Shown piece after piece: positions 1 to 7,567 of a stretch of DNA of 10,959 nt. This stretch comes from CAZAQV01 sp964487255 (GTDB taxonomy: Bacteria > Myxococcota_A > Polyangia > Polyangiales > CAZAQV01). The translations under genes were made by a program, and so were the position numbers. The notes beneath the pieces were generated by a model. It ran no database searches, was not told where the DNA came from, and saw nothing but the letters and a program-made list of their open reading frames with translations. Every line of letters begins with the position of its first letter. Within the stretch, counting starts at the first letter, position 1. Location: contig CAZAQV010000057.1 of the NCBI GenBank assembly GCA_964487255.1, positions 1 to 10,959 of the forward strand, given 5' to 3'.

Positions 1-532
1 GCTGGTCGAGCTGGCTCCGGCTCCGGGCGATCCGCTCCCGCTCGGCCCGCACCTCGGGATCGGCGATCTCGTCGTTGAAGAGGATCATCTGGCGGTAATC
101 GGCCTCGGCGGCCGACAGGTCCGCCCGGGCCTGGGCCGCCTCCAGCGCCAGGTCCGTGGTGTCGATCTGGACCAGCGTCTGCCCCGCGGCCACCATCCCG
201 TTCTCCCGGGCCGGGACGGCCACCGCCACCCCCTCCACCTGCGAGGCCACCGTGGCGCGGCGCCACGCCTCGGCCTGACCCGGGGCGTTCACGCGGATCC
301 ACAGGGTGTCCTCCACCACCTCCGCGCCGGTCACCGGCTGGGGGACCGCAGTGGAGAAGGCGTCGGCGGACGAGCTCGGGAGGTTGGCCGCCACGACGCT
401 ATCGCCGGCGGTCTCCTCGGTGGGCTCGGTGTTCCCCTCGTCGATCCCGAGGCGCACCCAGGCGCCGACGCCCAGGGCGCCCAGGAGGAGGGCGACCGTG
501 ACGAGGCTTAGGGTGCGGCGGGAGAAGCTCAT
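1..532 (-). CDS. RND-type efflux pump periplasmic adaptor (HlyD/MFP family), N-terminal part
   Basis: The gene reads leftward off the window; 177 residues are visible. Residues 8-28 (LSLVTVALLLGALGVGAWV region) form a hydrophobic N-terminal segment after two arginines, an uncleaved anchor or Sec signal with no lipobox cysteine. A low-complexity linker follows (about 32-65). Residues 92-128 have the split biotinyl-lipoyl-like pattern of membrane fusion proteins: ATVASQVEGVAVAV, then NGMVAAGQTLVQID. From about 130 an Ala/Glu/Arg-rich stretch (LALEAAQARADLSAAEADYR) begins the alpha-helical coiled-coil hairpin. In this family the adaptor links an inner-membrane RND pump to an outer-membrane channel; pump and channel genes would be expected further left, outside the window. 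The ATG at 532 puts the hydrophobic segment at the N-terminus; no strong Shine-Dalgarno is visible. The family is clear; the substrate cannot be told. Confidence 0.88.
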   Translation of the reverse strand, partial: MSFSRRTLSLVTVALLLGALGVGAWVRLGIDEGNTEPTEETAGDSVVAANLPSSSADAFSTAVPQPVTGAEVVEDTLWIRVNAPGQAEAWRRATVASQVEGVAVAVPARENGMVAAGQTLVQIDTTDLALEAAQARADLSAAEADYRQMILFNDEIADPEVRAERERIARSRSQLDQ

Positions 533-972
533 GATATCACGGGAAATGGTGCGCTATTTACACACGCGCTCAATAGTTCGTCGCTCGTCCTTTGAGAAGG
601 CATATTCTCTCAGCTTATCTGACCCATCGTCGAGCAGCAAACCAGCCGGCAGGACTCCCGGAGCGATCCCTCTTGACCTATCCAGAGGGGCCAGTTGAGC
701 CGGGGGGGCGGACCGACTTCTCCGCCCCCAATACCCTGTGAGAACTCAACGTCGCGACGCTGTCTATCCCCGTCACGCAGGTGGGACCGACCGTTTGATT
801 CATCCGGCCAGATCTCGAGGGGGCGTGCCAAATCGCAATTTTGCGTTTGCGGAAGCCGGCACCCCCGGATAAGGTGCAGAACGTGATTACTATATGGGTA
901 GTAGGTGAGAAACGCTACCAGCGGCGAAACGAGTCTCCTTCTCCAGCCGCTCACCCTCCTGCACAGGCCGAA
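533..972. other. Divergent intergenic region between the adaptor gene and a propeller gene
   Basis: About 440 bp between the divergent starts at 532 and 973, which should hold both promoters. I see no convincing protein gene: the open frames here have Arg/Pro-rich or mixed composition and no signal or domain. It contains one copy of a repeat (600-653) also found at 8705-8758, and a short dyad CGCAA-TT-TTGCG at 834-845 flanked by A/T runs. A TACTAT at 888-893 could be a -10 box, but no matching -35 lies at the usual distance, so no promoter is called. Confidence 0.5.
600..653. repeat. Intergenic repeat, copy A
   Basis: This stretch matches 8705-8758: in the first 50 positions I count six differences and no gaps. 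The best-kept part reads TTCTCTCAGCTTA, then CTGACC, then CGAGCAGCAAAC. Both copies lie upstream of a leftward gene whose start is 50-70 bp away (532 here, 8662 for copy B), in the same orientation to that gene, with a rightward propeller gene on the other side. The differences do not fall mainly at third codon positions in any frame, so selection on a peptide is not obvious. It could be a shared promoter or leader, a duplication remnant or a small mobile repeat. Confidence 0.65.
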
Positions 973-2232
973 ATGGTGCGTCGATCTCGGATCGTACGCT
1001 TGATGGTGGTGACAGGTTGGTGCGGGATGGCCTGCTCCACCCAGGCGCCCCCGCACACCTCGATGCAGGTTGGGGACACCTCGGTGGTGTATAGCTCGGG
1101 TCCGGTCATCCCCGATACGCTGGTCCCGCGAGAGGTCATAAGGGTCGGGCGGTTGAACGGTCCTTTAGAGCATGTGTTTTCTGATGTGCTCGCCTTCACG
1201 ATTGGTCCCGATGGCTCGACTTTCGTCCACGACCGAGATGACGGAATCCGGCGCTTCAGTCCAGATGGCGAGTTCCTCGGGTACGTCGCTCGAGACGGCC
1301 GAGGGCCCGCAGAAGTGGGCTATGTGCAGGCGATGGCCGCAAATTCGGCTGGTGAATTGGCGGCAGTGGATCTCACCAACGGCCGGGTAAGTGTCTTCGA
1401 CCTCGAGTCCGGCGAGGTCCTCAGCCTGCGGCGGCCGAACGTCCGGCCTCGGTACGTGGATGGGGGCCTCCTGTACCGCCGAGACGGCACGCTCTGGATG
1501 GGAGTCCACCCCTCGTCCCCAGGGCGGGGCCCAATCCCCCATCCTCGACCTGCGTATCTCCAGGTCGACGCAGCGGCCGGAAACTTCCCGGATACCATCT
1601 TTACGCCAACAGACGCCGCGCACGAGTGCGAGACACTTTCGACCGGTGAATTTCGCGCGGGCTATTGGGAGGACTCACGGGAACCCTTCGTCCCCAAGAC
1701 CACCTGGGCACTTGGCTCGGCTGGCTCTATGGCCGTGGGTTGCCCGGCGGACTACAGCCTTGATGTGTACCGCCCCGATGGCACAGTGGTGCGGATTACT
1801 CGGCGTTGGTCACCCGTCGTGATGAGTGCCCAGGAGCACGAGCATATGAGCGGCCAAGCCGGTACCGGAGACATCCCTCGAGAGCGCCCGGCCTACGCTC
1901 GCATTCTCCTACCGGGAGACGGTCGGACCTGGGTCTGGCCAAATCAACCCGGCGTCTGGAGGGAACTTTCTCCAGAGCTCAGGGAGCGTCTTGGGGAAAC
2001 CGGCAGGTATCGAATCCCCTCGACCGGCTCCTTCGACGTATTCGGACCAACCGGCCGGTGGCGGGCGACGGTCCGACTCCCAGAGGAGGCCCGGTTCAGC
2101 GGGTTCCCGACCGAGCTCGGCGTCGTAGTCCGAGGCGACACGCTTTGGGCCCTCGCCGAGGACGAATTGGGGGTCCAGTCAATTCGCCGCTATGAGGTAC
2201 CGGGGCTCGGCCGCATAGACGCGGAGAACTGA
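973..2232 (+). CDS. Six-bladed beta-propeller (NHL-like) lipoprotein
   Basis: A 419-residue protein from the ATG at 973. Residues 1-21 are a lipoprotein signal: MVRRSRIVRL, a short hydrophobic stretch, then G-M-A-C with Cys21 as the likely lipidation site. The mature part has blade-like units with alternating beta strands and Gly-Asp turns, such as AFTIGPDGSTFVHDRDDGIRRF and a later ALAEDELGVQSIRRYEV. The family signature near 109-115 is GRGPAEV, a weakened GxGPGEF. The C-terminal DELGVQ-x-x-RRY element matches the minus-strand paralogues. An earlier TTG start at 841 would bury the signal peptide behind about 44 Pro/Arg-rich residues, so I rejected it; no strong Shine-Dalgarno precedes 973, and the GTG at 976 is equally possible. 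It converges with the next gene. Family members are exported and usually uncharacterised; the ligand or partner is unknown. Confidence 0.85.
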   Translation: MVRRSRIVRLMVVTGWCGMACSTQAPPHTSMQVGDTSVVYSSGPVIPDTLVPREVIRVGRLNGPLEHVFSDVLAFTIGPDGSTFVHDRDDGIRRFSPDGEFLGYVARDGRGPAEVGYVQAMAANSAGELAAVDLTNGRVSVFDLESGEVLSLRRPNVRPRYVDGGLLYRRDGTLWMGVHPSSPGRGPIPHPRPAYLQVDAAAGNFPDTIFTPTDAAHECETLSTGEFRAGYWEDSREPFVPKTTWALGSAGSMAVGCPADYSLDVYRPDGTVVRITRRWSPVVMSAQEHEHMSGQAGTGDIPRERPAYARILLPGDGRTWVWPNQPGVWRELSPELRERLGETGRYRIPSTGSFDVFGPTGRWRATVRLPEEARFSGFPTELGVVVRGDTLWALAEDELGVQSIRRYEVPGLGRIDAEN

Positions 2233-2297
2233 ATGCAGGTGATGACCGGCCCCTTTCGCTCGCCGAGGCTATCGGTGGGAAGCGACGACTCGCGGTC

Positions 2298-3464
2298 CTA
2301 ATCCCTGGATGCCCCCAGAGCGCTCCAAGGGTAGCGCCGAAGCGTCTGCAGCCCCCACTCATCCTCCATGACGGAGTACACGGTGTTGTCGGCCACCGAC
2401 ACGATCGTCTCGTTAGGCTGGAGCACCAGCACGCCCTCGCGCCGCCCCTCGCTGTTGATCAGATCGTAACGCCGGCGGTCCTCGCCGGCTCTTGGGGTAC
2501 GCCAGACCAATACACCTCCATCCGGCGTCGCGAACGCCACCGGAATCTGGGAAGCCGGACGCGGTAGGAACGGGGGCAGGGTCTCCGGCCAGCCTGACAG
2601 AATGGATGGATCACAGTTCGGCAACTCCACGCCGAAGTAATTCCTCATCGTGAAACACTTGGTTTCTCTGTCGACCCTCGTTCGTTCAGTTCCGATCGAG
2701 GGGCCGACTGACCACTGTCCGTTTGGACCGCGCCACCGCACGTGATAGGGATCGTGCCACACCACTGCCGTAGTGCCGTCGGGATACACGACAGCGTGCG
2801 GCCGGGTCGATAGGGGATTGGCGCCGACCCACCACGGGTACATCGCAATGCCCTCGACCATGGCTTGATGGCCATCTCCATCCCCGGGCAGCCGAGCGAT
2901 GGTATCCAGACTTTCTTGAGCGCGGTCTCCCATGATCAGAAACACGGAATCAGGAAAGCCAGGTGTACCGTCCCGAGGAATGGTATAGGTCGCTTCGCCG
3001 ACTACGTGAGAACCAGCATCGACCCCGACAATCTCTGGAAGCATATGACGGTTGATGAAGGATCTCCCGGTTACCGTCTCGACCACCTCGCTGCCCTTGA
3101 AAAGGAGCCACCGGCGGGTGATCGCGTCCACGAACAGGGTGGAATCGGCTCTGAGTGGGAAGACCGACCCGACACCCTCCATCTCTCCCGGCCCTTCCCC
3201 GGTCCGCGCCGCAGAACGCGCCTCGGTCCCGTCCCACTCGAGAAACAGAAGCCCTTCCGTGCGATCCGCTACGATCACGCCGTGCTCTAACGCTCTGATT
3301 GAGTGGACCGCCGTAAACTTCTTAGCTGAGATCCAGGTGGGATGACCAAGGCCGACTTCTTGAGACGACACGGGGTGTATGGTACCTGCCCCACACAACA
3401 TGGCGACCGAGAGACCGAGCCAGACGGAGGCCCGGATTGATATGAGGGTTCTACGCGCGCTCAT
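2298..3464 (-). CDS. Six-bladed beta-propeller protein with a Sec (non-lipoprotein) signal
   Basis: A 388-residue protein. The ATG at 3464 was chosen because a GGAAG lies 8 nt upstream and the reading frame before it is not signal-like. Residues 1-35 are a long Sec signal: MSARRTLISIRASV, a hydrophobic core WLGLSVAMLCGAG, and likely cleavage around PVSSQ. Cys24 is preceded by Leu and does not fit a lipobox, so this paralogue is probably soluble periplasmic or secreted, unlike its neighbours. The signature GEGPGEM is at 89-95, and a DEWGLQTLRRYP element closes the propeller near the C-terminus. Two cysteines in the stretch from KCFTMRNY to VELPNC could form a disulfide. It is the last gene of the leftward cluster, 96 bp after the preceding stop, so it could be cotranscribed. 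Function beyond the fold is unknown. Confidence 0.85.
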   Translation of the reverse strand: MSARRTLISIRASVWLGLSVAMLCGAGTIHPVSSQEVGLGHPTWISAKKFTAVHSIRALEHGVIVADRTEGLLFLEWDGTEARSAARTGEGPGEMEGVGSVFPLRADSTLFVDAITRRWLLFKGSEVVETVTGRSFINRHMLPEIVGVDAGSHVVGEATYTIPRDGTPGFPDSVFLIMGDRAQESLDTIARLPGDGDGHQAMVEGIAMYPWWVGANPLSTRPHAVVYPDGTTAVVWHDPYHVRWRGPNGQWSVGPSIGTERTRVDRETKCFTMRNYFGVELPNCDPSILSGWPETLPPFLPRPASQIPVAFATPDGGVLVWRTPRAGEDRRRYDLINSEGRREGVLVLQPNETIVSVADNTVYSVMEDEWGLQTLRRYPWSALGASRD

Positions 3465-3472
3465 CGTCGCAT

Positions 3473-3477
3473 CTTCC
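3473..3477 (-). promoter_or_regulatory. Ribosome binding site deciding the 3464 start
   Basis: On the minus strand the sequence reads GGAAG, then 8 nt, then ATG at 3464. It supports this start over the in-frame ATG at 3479, which would put MEDAT before the signal peptide. Confidence 0.6.
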
Positions 3478-3560
3478 ATAGGTCGCTTCGGTCGCTGATT
3501 GGGTTGGTGGGCCCTCGCGGGCTCGGTTGCCCACCATAAGCAATCGGGGGGACGCTCCAC

Positions 3561-4718
3561 TCAGTGATGTACGCGATATCCCACCACGTAAGGGACATCC
3601 AGGTCATCGCTTTCGACCCCCCACACCGCTTGGGCCGAGCTATATCGCACTTGGAAGTCACGCGGCAGTTGAACCTGACCCAGTATGTCTCCATCCCGCC
3701 CGTAGATTTCCCAGGTTTCCATCGCTGAGCCGGTCCACTCCCGCTTCAGCCACACCGTTCCGTCCATCCCGGCAACCAGCTCCGCGACCGGTGGGTAATA
3801 CTCTCGGGGAGGGAGGCCCTCGCGAAGGGCCCGGACCAACTCAGCTGGATCCGCGCCGGTAGTCGTATTCTCGATCTCCTCCAGATAGGTCTCCAACCAC
3901 CCATCTGCGGACACGGGTTGGAAGGGAATGGCCTCATCGGTGATTCGAGTCCCGGATGCATCGAAGACCAGTAGCCGGAACGTCGCTTCTTCCGGGCCGT
4001 CCGGCATGTACCGTTCTACGACCACCAGGCCTGAGCCGTCCGGAAATGGGGCGGCCAAGGGGGATTCCTGAAGCGGATGAGGCCCCACGAAGTGGCTGCC
4101 GTTCGACGCCTCGACGGAGTAGGCGTCCGTCTCTCCCAGTGCCCCCCGATACAGAGGCTGAAGGACTTGCCCCCCCGCATCGACCTTCAGGTAGTCGACG
4201 TACTTCGTCAGCCCTCGCAGTTGCCAGGCCATCCTTCGGTTCCTGGGACCCGCAAGGACGGTCCCATCCTCGAGCAGCGCATAGGGAACCAACCCCGCAC
4301 CCAACGAGTCGCCCGGAATGGAGAACCTATATGACTGTTGGGGTTCGCCCCCGAGGCTGTACGTCTCCAACCGGGCTCCACCGGGGTCTCGTATCCAGAT
4401 CTGTTCACCGGTGAGCCCGAGGGCCTGAGGCCTTCTCAGCGCGCCCGGCCCATCTCCCGGTTCGGCAAAATCTCGAATCCACCCGTGGGCCGGCCCAAAT
4501 ACAGCGACTCTCGGTTGGCCCCACTCCAAGACCAACAACAGCGAGTCCAATGCCAGAACATCGGCCACGTCCGCCAAGGCCGAGCCGGACTCGTCCACGC
4601 TACCTACCCGGGCGATCTCCTCCGTCCCCCACATCGGAACGGCCTCACTTGGACTCTGAGCTTCTCCTCCACAGCCGGACGAAAGGAGCAGCAGCGCGAA
4701 GACCCCCCGGATAGTCAT
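3561..4718 (-). CDS. Six-bladed beta-propeller (NHL-like) lipoprotein
   Basis: A 385-residue protein. The ATG at 4718 has a strong GGAAGGA 9 nt upstream and begins a compact lipoprotein signal, MTIRGVFALLLLSSGC, with Cys16 as the lipidation site. The signature is degenerate: GDGPGAL at 88-94, with Ala for the usual Glu. Blade-like segments include LLLVLEWGQPRVAVFG and DGTVWLKREWTG. The C-terminal element reads DDLDVPYVVGYRV in place of DELGVQ-x-x-RRY, so it has diverged from its paralogues but keeps the spacing. Its ATG overlaps the annotated stop of the upstream gene as ATGA, which would allow translational coupling, but that overlap may result from an upstream frameshift (see 4715-6010). 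Probably anchored to a membrane and facing the periplasm or outside; ligand unknown. Confidence 0.85.
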   Translation of the reverse strand: MTIRGVFALLLLSSGCGGEAQSPSEAVPMWGTEEIARVGSVDESGSALADVADVLALDSLLLVLEWGQPRVAVFGPAHGWIRDFAEPGDGPGALRRPQALGLTGEQIWIRDPGGARLETYSLGGEPQQSYRFSIPGDSLGAGLVPYALLEDGTVLAGPRNRRMAWQLRGLTKYVDYLKVDAGGQVLQPLYRGALGETDAYSVEASNGSHFVGPHPLQESPLAAPFPDGSGLVVVERYMPDGPEEATFRLLVFDASGTRITDEAIPFQPVSADGWLETYLEEIENTTTGADPAELVRALREGLPPREYYPPVAELVAGMDGTVWLKREWTGSAMETWEIYGRDGDILGQVQLPRDFQVRYSSAQAVWGVESDDLDVPYVVGYRVHH

Positions 4719-6010
4719 GGTAGTTCGTCCTTCCCGGACACTCGGCATCCTCGTCCTCCCTGATGACAAAGGTGTGCCCCGTATTGGTCGCCTTCACCGT
4801 TGAGCATCTCAGCCGGTGAAGCATTCGGACGAGCTTGAAGTGGGGGCATCCTCAACGCCGCAGCCGGTTGTACCGCTGCCCGCTGCACACCGAGCTCGTC
4901 GACGGTGATCCCTGCGACCCGGTCGTCCCGGACGTCGGTTGGGATGAGCTCCGGCGGCATCTCGACCTCCCCGACGGTCCGTCCGTCGAGGTCGAGGACT
5001 ACCCAACTACCCCCGGGCCCGCCCCGGCCCGCGCCGCCGACCAGCCAACTGTCTGCAGCGGGATCGAACCGCTTCACCCAGACTCGGCCGTTCTCTCCAG
5101 CGAGCAGCCCGCCGATGGCCGGGACGGGCCGGTTCCACACATCGTCCCCCATTCCCTGGATGCGGTCCTCGTTGTCCTCGTCGCGGAGCTCGGCCTCGAG
5201 GGCCGCGCGTGCCGCTTCCGGGTTTGGGGTCGAAAACCCGATCTCTACCCTTCTGGGTTCCTCGCCGTCCGGCCCCACCACCCAGAAGACGGGCTCCTGA
5301 CCGTTGGTGAAGACCGCCGACTCCCCCACCAGCACCCCGTGGAACCACGGGCTCAGGGGGGCGGGCCCGGTGCCGCCGCTCTCGTAGCGGGTCCGGACCA
5401 TTCCGTGTGCATCGCCCAGCCGCCGGACCAGCCGGCCGTCTGCCGCGAACCGGCCGACCACCATGGGATCCGCGGGCGATTGCGTGAAGTCGCCCAGGGC
5501 GGACTGGTCGATCCACGCCATGGCCCAGCCCCCGTCGGGATAACGGCCGAGGACAATCTCCGGGCGCCCCTCGTCGGTGACGTATGAGCGGGTGTCCAGC
5601 ACATCGCCGGCTCGGGTGGCCGCGGTAAAGCGAAGGAGGCCGGGGTCGTGAACCAAGACGGTATCGCCGGCCACCTCCAGGTGGTTGACCCACTCGAACT
5701 CGCCGGGCCCTTCCCCCTCGCCCCCCCACTCCACCTCTTCGGCACCGTCAGGCCCAAAGACCGAGATTGTCGCCGACCCCTGGTCGGCCACCGCGACCCC
5801 GCCGCCGTCCAGGAGGCGGACCGAAGCGATACGCTGGAAGAGGGGGCCCTCGCTTCCTTCGGTCGCGCCGATGCGGAGCGCGGGTTCTGAATCGACGGAC
5901 CAGGGGGCAGGGCCGGCCTCCGATGGTGGGTCGGAGACCTCAGGCCCGCACCCAGCGAGGCTGGACACGAGGATTGCTGCGAACCCAACGAGTACGTGAC
6001 GGCGGTTCAT
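4715..6010 (-). CDS. Six-bladed beta-propeller lipoprotein, probable 3' frameshift
   Basis: As read, a 431-residue protein from the ATG at 6010. Residues 1-21 form a lipoprotein signal, MNRRHVLVGFAAILVSSLAGC, with lipobox L-A-G-C. The family signature GEGPGEF at 99-105 is a full match, and the propeller ends at VDELGVQ near 4890. Paralogues continue with an RRY-type strand and stop within a few to about 20 residues; here about 50 Ala/Pro/Gly-rich residues follow with no family resemblance, and the frame runs on to overlap the next gene as ATGA. Removing one G from the GGG at 4879-4881 gives VQRQRYNRLRR and a stop at 4854-4852, a length of about 385 residues that matches the neighbours. I therefore suspect a frameshift (natural or sequencing error) and a true end near 4852. 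A GGGAG lies only 3 nt before the ATG. The 91-bp gap from the upstream gene fits one operon. Confidence 0.82.
   Translation of the reverse strand: MNRRHVLVGFAAILVSSLAGCGPEVSDPPSEAGPAPWSVDSEPALRIGATEGSEGPLFQRIASVRLLDGGGVAVADQGSATISVFGPDGAEEVEWGGEGEGPGEFEWVNHLEVAGDTVLVHDPGLLRFTAATRAGDVLDTRSYVTDEGRPEIVLGRYPDGGWAMAWIDQSALGDFTQSPADPMVVGRFAADGRLVRRLGDAHGMVRTRYESGGTGPAPLSPWFHGVLVGESAVFTNGQEPVFWVVGPDGEEPRRVEIGFSTPNPEAARAALEAELRDEDNEDRIQGMGDDVWNRPVPAIGGLLAGENGRVWVKRFDPAADSWLVGGAGRGGPGGSWVVLDLDGRTVGEVEMPPELIPTDVRDDRVAGITVDELGVQRAAVQPAAALRMPPLQARPNASPAEMLNGEGDQYGAHLCHQGGRGCRVSGKDELP
4728..4734 (-). promoter_or_regulatory. Ribosome binding site deciding the 4718 start
   Basis: On the minus strand GGAAGGA precedes the ATG at 4718 by 9 nt. 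It selects this start over the in-frame starts at 4748 and 4769, which would add residues before the signal peptide. Confidence 0.7.
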
Positions 6011-6101
6011 GGTCTCCCAAAGCTCGAAGGGGGCGACGGACTCGGGGACCGGTTGCAGCCCCACGGATTGTCCCAGGTTGGCAGCAGTAGCCTGAGCATC
6101 C

Positions 6102-6890
6102 TCAGCAGCCATCCGCCGCATCCGAGAGCAACCAGGGCTTCTCGGCGGCCAGGAGTACGAAGGCCTTGGTGTACACTTTCATGAGTCCGTTTGTCGGGTA
6201 GAACTCCAACCGCGCGATGTCTCCCTGCTGCACGGCGGCTGTTAACGTCGCCGGCCCCCCCTGGGCGCGGACGCCATCGACGCAGATCACCCCCACCGCT
6301 CGGAGGCCACCCCGGTAGGGATAGCAGTTCCACTCCCCGAATGGCACGTCGGGTCCGCACGCAGTGAGCGGGTGTCCGGTTCGCGCGGCCACGTATGCGG
6401 GTATGTCGGCCGGGACCTCCTCGGGGGGGAGCGCTGCCACGTCCAGCACCCCGGACCTGTACCCGTGCGCCTCCCTCCGCCGTTCGAGCTGCCTGATCAC
6501 GGTCTCCACCTCGACCGTCAGGCCCTCCAGAGCAATTGCACGGGGCTCCATCTCAATGGTGATGGGACTGCCGTTTGAGACTTCCCTCTCGACGGTCTTA
6601 GTACCAAACGCCATGTGGGAGACGGAGATCCGGAGCACACCGCGGCAAACCCGATCCACCGCGAGGCGCCCCTCGGCGTCTGTGATGAACCTCTGTTGCC
6701 GATCCGGCAGAACGACCGAGGCGCCTGAGACGGGCCCCCCGGTGTCGGACAGAATCTGAATGGTCGCGACCAATCCATCCTCGCACCCCGCGACCTGCTG
6801 TGCTTCTGCCTGCCCGATAGGATACAGCGCGAGTAGGGCTCCTATGACGCTGAGAAGCTTCTTGCCCTTGATCCCCCAGAGTTGTCCCAT
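6102..6890 (-). CDS. Exported carboxypeptidase-regulatory-like protein with degenerate TonB-plug-like C-terminus
   Basis: A 262-residue protein from the ATG at 6890. Residues 1-31 are a Sec signal (IKGKK, hydrophobic core, QAEA before the cut). Residues about 40-118 match the CarboxypepD_reg-like fold common at the start of TonB-dependent receptors: GGPVSGASVVLPDRQQRFITDAEGRLAVDRV, then a SHMAFGTKTVEREV strand. A link, IALEGLTVEVE, leads to a plug-like part with ICVDGV at 202-207 and DIARLEFYPTN at about 224-234, resembling the VDG ... IEVYRG core of plug domains, and there is no outer-membrane barrel. Cys178, Cys189, Cys203 and Cys262 may form disulfides. It begins the leftward cluster and precedes three propeller genes. 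It may be a stand-alone accessory to outer-membrane transport or signalling; that role is inferred. Upstream frame back to 7100 is basic and Ser/Arg-rich and looks non-coding. Confidence 0.78.
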   Translation of the reverse strand: MGQLWGIKGKKLLSVIGALLALYPIGQAEAQQVAGCEDGLVATIQILSDTGGPVSGASVVLPDRQQRFITDAEGRLAVDRVCRGVLRISVSHMAFGTKTVEREVSNGSPITIEMEPRAIALEGLTVEVETVIRQLERRREAHGYRSGVLDVAALPPEEVPADIPAYVAARTGHPLTACGPDVPFGEWNCYPYRGGLRAVGVICVDGVRAQGGPATLTAAVQQGDIARLEFYPTNGLMKVYTKAFVLLAAEKPWLLSDAADGC

Positions 6891-7567
6891 GATTGGAGCC
6901 CGTTCTTTACGGCCCCCCCGACTGCTCTCCGACGATCTGCGCGTGTCTCTGCGATGAGGGGCTTGGTGGGGCCCGCCTTTGCCCGTCACCAGTTCGCGGC
7001 CGGTCCGCCCCGGACTTGTCCCGGAATGCCGGAGCCCGCCGGCTCCCACCGCCAAGAGGCTCCAAGGACATCTGCCGATCCTCGCCTCACGCTCTCTCAC
7101 CCCTCATCCCTCCATCTGCGGTAACGAACCGTCGCCACACGGCTATCTCAGACCCACTCGGGCTCAAGCTCCCTACCCCGAGGACCTGGAAGCCTTCTGT
7201 CGCTTCCGATCTTCATCGGGTCAGCGTTCGGGACTCGGAATGGGCAGGGGATTCCTCGGGGAAGCTGTGCCGGAGAATCGACAACCCGCTCATTCCGAAG
7301 GATCCACATATAACCTGCGCGTCACATACTCGGATCCGCAAATGCCCGAGAATGGTGCGCTGATCCACCTGAGCGGATCAGCTGTCGTGCGATCATCGGT
7401 CTACGCCCACGCCGCTGCTGTGGGTCAGACTCCCGGAACTTCGGGATCGGATCAGTAACCTCGGCGAGCGAGGTGATTTCGCCACCCCGGACTCGAGGGG
7501 ACCGTGGCCGCCTCCAGGTGGGCCGCGCCATGCGCATAAGTTAGGAGGTGCCCCGCCCTCTTACCTC
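6891..7567. other. Gene-poor gap with GATC-centred repeats
   Basis: About 677 bp without a credible gene: the open frames on both strands are Arg/Pro/Ser-rich with no signal, domain or Shine-Dalgarno. It should carry the promoter of the leftward operon beginning at 6890, but I cannot place a -35/-10 pair with confidence. Between 7300 and 7455 there is a cluster of related hexamers: GGATCC at 7300 and 7332, TGATCC at 7361, and GGATCA at 7375 and 7450. One pair forms a perfect 8-bp inverted repeat, GCTGATCC, 8-nt spacer, GGATCAGC (7359-7382). No tRNA or terminator was recognised. Confidence 0.45.
7359..7382. repeat. Inverted repeat, 8-bp arms
   Basis: GCTGATCC and GGATCAGC are exact reverse complements separated by ACCTGAGC. 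It could be an operator-like dyad or a weak hairpin. A further GGATCAG occurs at 7449-7455. No T-tract follows on either strand, so it is not a standard intrinsic terminator. Confidence 0.5.

Noticed and set aside
306..698. Open frame of 130 codons on the plus strand opposite the efflux adaptor
   Set aside because: It is the antisense of a clear adaptor gene and is Ser/Pro/Arg-rich with no domain or signal, as expected of shadow frames in high-GC DNA.
865..893. Sigma-70 promoter before the propeller gene at 973 (TACTAT at 888)
   Set aside because: No -35 resembling TTGACA lies 16-18 bp upstream, so the evidence is too thin to call.
841..972. Upstream extension of the first propeller gene from a TTG start
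   Set aside because: It would put about 44 Pro/Arg-rich residues before a clear lipoprotein signal; the ATG at 973 is better.
610..1056. 148-codon minus-strand frame across the divergent region
   Set aside because: It overlaps the repeat and the N-terminus of the opposite propeller gene, has no signal or domain, and its composition is not protein-like.
4835..5587. 250-codon plus-strand frame
   Set aside because: It lies wholly antisense to a well-supported propeller gene and is a by-product of its codon bias; no motif or start signal.
5007..5729. 240-codon minus-strand frame, very Arg/Gly-rich
   Set aside because: An off-frame shadow within the propeller gene at 4715-6010.
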